From NCBI RefSeq assembly GCF_003814515.1, contig NZ_RKQJ01000001.1, positions 248,001 through 312,000 on the forward strand: a DNA stretch of 64,000 nucleotides. The letters are read 5' to 3'. Of this stretch, positions 63,820 to 64,000 are shown one piece after another; positions within the stretch are counted from its first letter, which is position 1; each line of letters opens with the position of its first letter. Position numbers and translations under genes: made by a program. The stretch is from Salinicoccus roseus. GTDB lineage: Bacteria > Bacillota > Bacilli > Staphylococcales > Salinicoccaceae. The notes under the pieces were generated by a model. The model made no database searches. It had not been told where the DNA came from and saw nothing but the letters and a program-made list of their open reading frames with translations.

Positions 63820-64000
63820 CTACCCCCTATCTTTATGGCTCAGATGATAGAGTACCGCCTCAGCCGTACCCTCATTCGTCGCCAGAGGCACGTCATATAC
63901 GTCTGACAGGCGCAGCAGCGCACTCACATCCGGCTCATGGGGCTGGGCGGTAAGCGGATCCCGGAAGAAGATGATGCAGTCTATCGTATTGTTCGCCACC
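63820..64000 (-). CDS. mgsA: Methylglyoxal synthase, C-terminal part (runs off the window)
   Basis: The last 59 codons are visible, in frame from base 63999. [40 protein letters not shown] is the conserved C-terminal half of MgsA, which makes methylglyoxal from dihydroxyacetone phosphate and holds the active-site His and Asp of this region. It precedes bshA, so the producer of a toxic aldehyde and the maker of the thiol that detoxifies it are linked, as in B. subtilis. Confidence 0.92.
   Translation of the reverse strand, partial: VANNTIDCIIFFRDPLTAQPHEPDVSALLRLSDVYDVPLATNEGTAEAVLYHLSHKDRG

Noticed and set aside
62615-63847. A 410-codon open frame on the plus strand opposite bshA
   Set aside because: It is the mirror of bshA, which has full family motifs and tight operon spacing. 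The plus-strand translation shows no recognisable domain and no ribosome binding site; long antisense frames are common at this base composition.

Overview
The window reads as a chromosomal core segment of a Staphylococcaceae bacterium. Gene content and order match the Staphylococcus aureus backbone: femAB, cvfB, the lysine/DAP operon, xpaC-telA, odhAB, arlRS, pgpB, murG, crr-msrBA, folA-thyA, gpsB-rnpB, recU-pbp2, nth-dnaD-asnS, dinG, birA, cca and bshA. Base composition looks close to half G+C by eye, clearly above Staphylococcus. Several exported proteins carry very acidic tails. A halotolerant relative such as Salinicoccus is therefore my best guess (inference, moderate confidence). I see no tRNA, CRISPR array, insertion sequence or prophage.

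Layout. Positions 1-10,070 hold a Fem-type cell-wall aminoacyltransferase pair, a sodium:solute symporter, a solitary serine recombinase, oligoendopeptidase F, cvfB-sir2 and an ABC-F protein. Positions 10,100-18,460 are an eight-gene lysine/diaminopimelate operon (lysC-asd-dapA-dapB-dapH-dapL-alr-lysA) behind a sigma-A promoter, a lysine riboswitch and an intrinsic terminator. Positions 18,470-25,710 carry cspA, small conserved genes, acyP, xpaC-telA, brnQ and a MoxR-VWA pair. Positions 25,750-35,750 carry odhAB, arlRS, an iron-regulated small RNA candidate, pgpB, murG and a C-terminal processing protease. Positions 35,850-42,740 carry deoD, yozE, crr, msrB, msrA, ypmS, folA, thyA, a bacilliredoxin, a frameshifted cvfC, a small zinc-finger protein and an RNase H-like protein. 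Positions 42,750-53,870 carry a 5'-3' exonuclease, a sulfurtransferase, a double dynamin, an rRNA methyltransferase, RNase P RNA, gpsB, ypsA, yppE and the divergent recU-pbp2. Positions 53,910-64,000 are a leftward cluster from mgsA through bshA, cca, birA, dinG, aspB, asnS, dnaD and nth to ypoC.

Main points of interest. (1) Between arlR and pgpB there is a complete small-RNA unit on the minus strand: a consensus promoter, a Fur box over the predicted start, a hairpin with a C5 loop, and a strong terminator. It sits where S. aureus keeps the iron-sparing sRNA IsrR. (2) cvfC is broken by one base in a run of nine A that also forms an A-AAA-AAC slippery site. (3) arlS has a perfect 21-bp tandem duplication that adds one heptad to the HAMP helix. 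(4) The arlR promoter -35 box lies inside the sRNA terminator stem. All functions are inferred from sequence reading; no database search was run.
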